From: Verrucomicrobiaceae bacterium UBA2429
GTDB taxonomy: Bacteria > Verrucomicrobiota > Verrucomicrobiia > Verrucomicrobiales > Verrucomicrobiaceae
NCBI GenBank assembly: GCA_002343505.1
Contig: DDQZ01000022.1
Span: forward strand, 1-6,303
DNA: 6,303 bases
Direction: 5' to 3'
Positions 5,843 through 6,303 of the stretch are shown here, in pieces. The translations under genes and the position numbers were made by a program. Position 1 is the stretch's first letter. Every line of letters begins with the position of its first letter. The notes beneath the pieces were generated by a model that saw nothing but the letters and a program-made list of their open reading frames with translations, had not been told where the DNA came from and did no database searches.

Positions 5843-5868
5843 TTGTTGATGAGACACAAATTTGTCAA
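5840..5868 (-). promoter_or_regulatory. Candidate cassette promoter with consensus -35 TTGACA
   Basis: TTGACA (5868-5863, minus) is a perfect -35 hexamer located just upstream of cassette A. At 17 nt spacing the -10 would be CAAGTT, a poor match, so the call is weak. The -35 overlaps a 10-bp perfect palindrome ACAAATTTGT (5857-5866) that could be an operator. Confidence 0.22.
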
Positions 5869-6061
5869 TTACGTCATCCCCATTACAGCCGGCAAATGGG
5901 TGGCTTTTTCACGGTTTTGGGGAATGTGCATGACCGGTTTTAATTCGAACGCGGGTCATGAGCGACAAGGCAGCGGGTCATGGCGCAGATGCGTGTCATC
6001 AAACCGGTGAAATGATCACCGGGTGAAACTTCAAAAGCTGCCAAGCATCTGCGTTCACTGG

Positions 6062-6303
6062 CACGATTGCGGAGTCGTGCGGCTAGTTGGGAGGCTCCCT
6101 TGCCACGATTGCGGAGTCGCGCCGCTTGCGGGGAGGCTTCCCTGCCACGATTGCGGAGTCGTGCGGCTAGTTGGGAGGCTTCCCTGCCACGATTCCGGAG
6201 TCGTGCGGCTAGTTGGGAGACTCCCCTGGCACGATTGCGGAGGCGCGCAGCTTGCGGGGAGGCTCCCCTGGCACGATTCCGGAGTCGCGCCGCTTGTGGG
6301 GAG
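6062..6303. repeat. 42-bp tandem repeat, five full units and one partial
   Basis: Units begin with CACGATT at 6062, 6104, 6146, 6188, 6230 and 6272, an exact 42-bp period; the last is cut by the window. Each contains two inverted repeats: CACGA...TCGTG (near-palindromic around CGGAG, weakened in units with GTCGCG) and GGGAG-N-CTCCC or a close variant. Two variants alternate irregularly: one with GTCGTGCGGCTAGTTGGGAG (units 1, 3, 4) and one with GTCGCGCCGCTTGCGGGGAG or similar (units 2, 5, 6). Because 42 is a multiple of three, several frames stay open on both strands, so open frames here are weak evidence for coding. There are no unique spacers, so it is not a CRISPR. Confidence 0.9.

Larger units (their letters stand above)
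5816..6061. other. Gene-free stretch upstream of the array with short repeated motifs
   Basis: I see no gene here and no N-terminus of an integron integrase on either strand. The stretch holds the array boundary, a 6-bp stem CCCATT/AATGGG with a 10-base loop (5879-5900), and two direct copies of GCGGGTCATG (5951-5960 and 5973-5982, 22 bp apart) with an inverted CATGACC at 5929-5935. It ends in a perfect 7-bp hairpin CCGGTGA-AATGA-TCACCGG (6004-6022). Read on the minus strand that hairpin is followed by TTTGAT, at best a weak terminator for something beyond the window. Confidence 0.5.

Noticed and set aside
5816..5857. GTG start at 5857 for the cassette A gene
   Set aside because: It would begin outside the cassette and read across the recombination boundary GTTAGGC; the ATG at 5815 is inside the cassette at a typical distance.
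5836..6003. An additional attC upstream of cassette A, pairing TTGATGAGACAC (5844-5855) with GTGTCATCAA (5993-6002)
   Set aside because: The arms pair with two unpaired bases, but the span is unusually long and there is no R'' core beyond the second arm.
6023..6303. Open plus-strand frame through the 42-bp repeats from a GTG at 6023, giving a 14-residue repeat peptide
   Set aside because: The period is divisible by three, so several frames on both strands remain open without selection; there is no ribosome site and the end is not seen.
6062..6303. CRISPR array
   Set aside because: Units are contiguous with no variable spacers between repeats.

Overview
The window looks like a piece of a GC-rich bacterial chromosome, most likely from Verrucomicrobiota. 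The main reason is the first gene. It is built from three modules of a kind I associate with verrucomicrobial secretin-like proteins: an 'FRVxPxFL'-like entry, a helix ending in 'aG(i/l)xLPe', a 'LtVrnTpanm' strand and helix, and a late 'V.mxdG.t.liG.w' strand pair. That taxonomic call is an inference; the window holds no rRNA or housekeeping marker.

Layout. (1) 2-2506, plus strand: the 3' portion of the large three-module gene, cut by the window edge. (2) About 2510-3267: no intact gene. It holds the frameshifted C-terminus of an IS91-type (Y2 rolling-circle) transposase at about 2680-3003, then a non-coding tail with a perfectly paired three-way-junction fold (3014-3064) and a hairpin at 3247-3267 followed by CTTGTTC, possibly the old oriIS end. 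(3) 3270-5842, minus strand: an array of four compact gene cassettes, each one gene followed by an attC recombination site. This is the main discovery in the window. Read on the minus strand the order is cassette A (gene 5815-5294, unknown), B (5185-4658, DUF4375/DMP19-like lipoprotein), C (4508-3978, unknown) and D (3832-3344, small membrane protein). (4) 5843-6061: a gene-free stretch with an attI-like edge and short repeated motifs. (5) 6062-6303: a 42-bp tandem repeat, six units, running off the window.

The cassette call rests on internal evidence. After each gene there is an imperfect inverted repeat with attC architecture (R''-spacer-L''-loop-L'-spacer-R'). In every cassette the R'' box after the gene is complementary to the bases at the start of that same cassette, as expected if the cassette was once a circle closed at its attC. 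Start codons lie 12-28 nt after each boundary and stops lie 9-30 nt before each attC. Most core sites read GTTCGCC or GTTCGAC instead of the textbook GTTRRRY. No integron integrase lies in the window, so this is either the distal part of an integron whose intI is beyond base 6303 or an integrase-less attC cluster (CALIN).

The cassette genes share no evident pathway. They are functionally unrelated cargo, probably dependent on an upstream promoter, and look less GC-rich than the first gene. The IS91-type remnant abuts the terminal attC exactly at a GTTC/CTTG tetranucleotide, which suggests how the array's distal end was formed.
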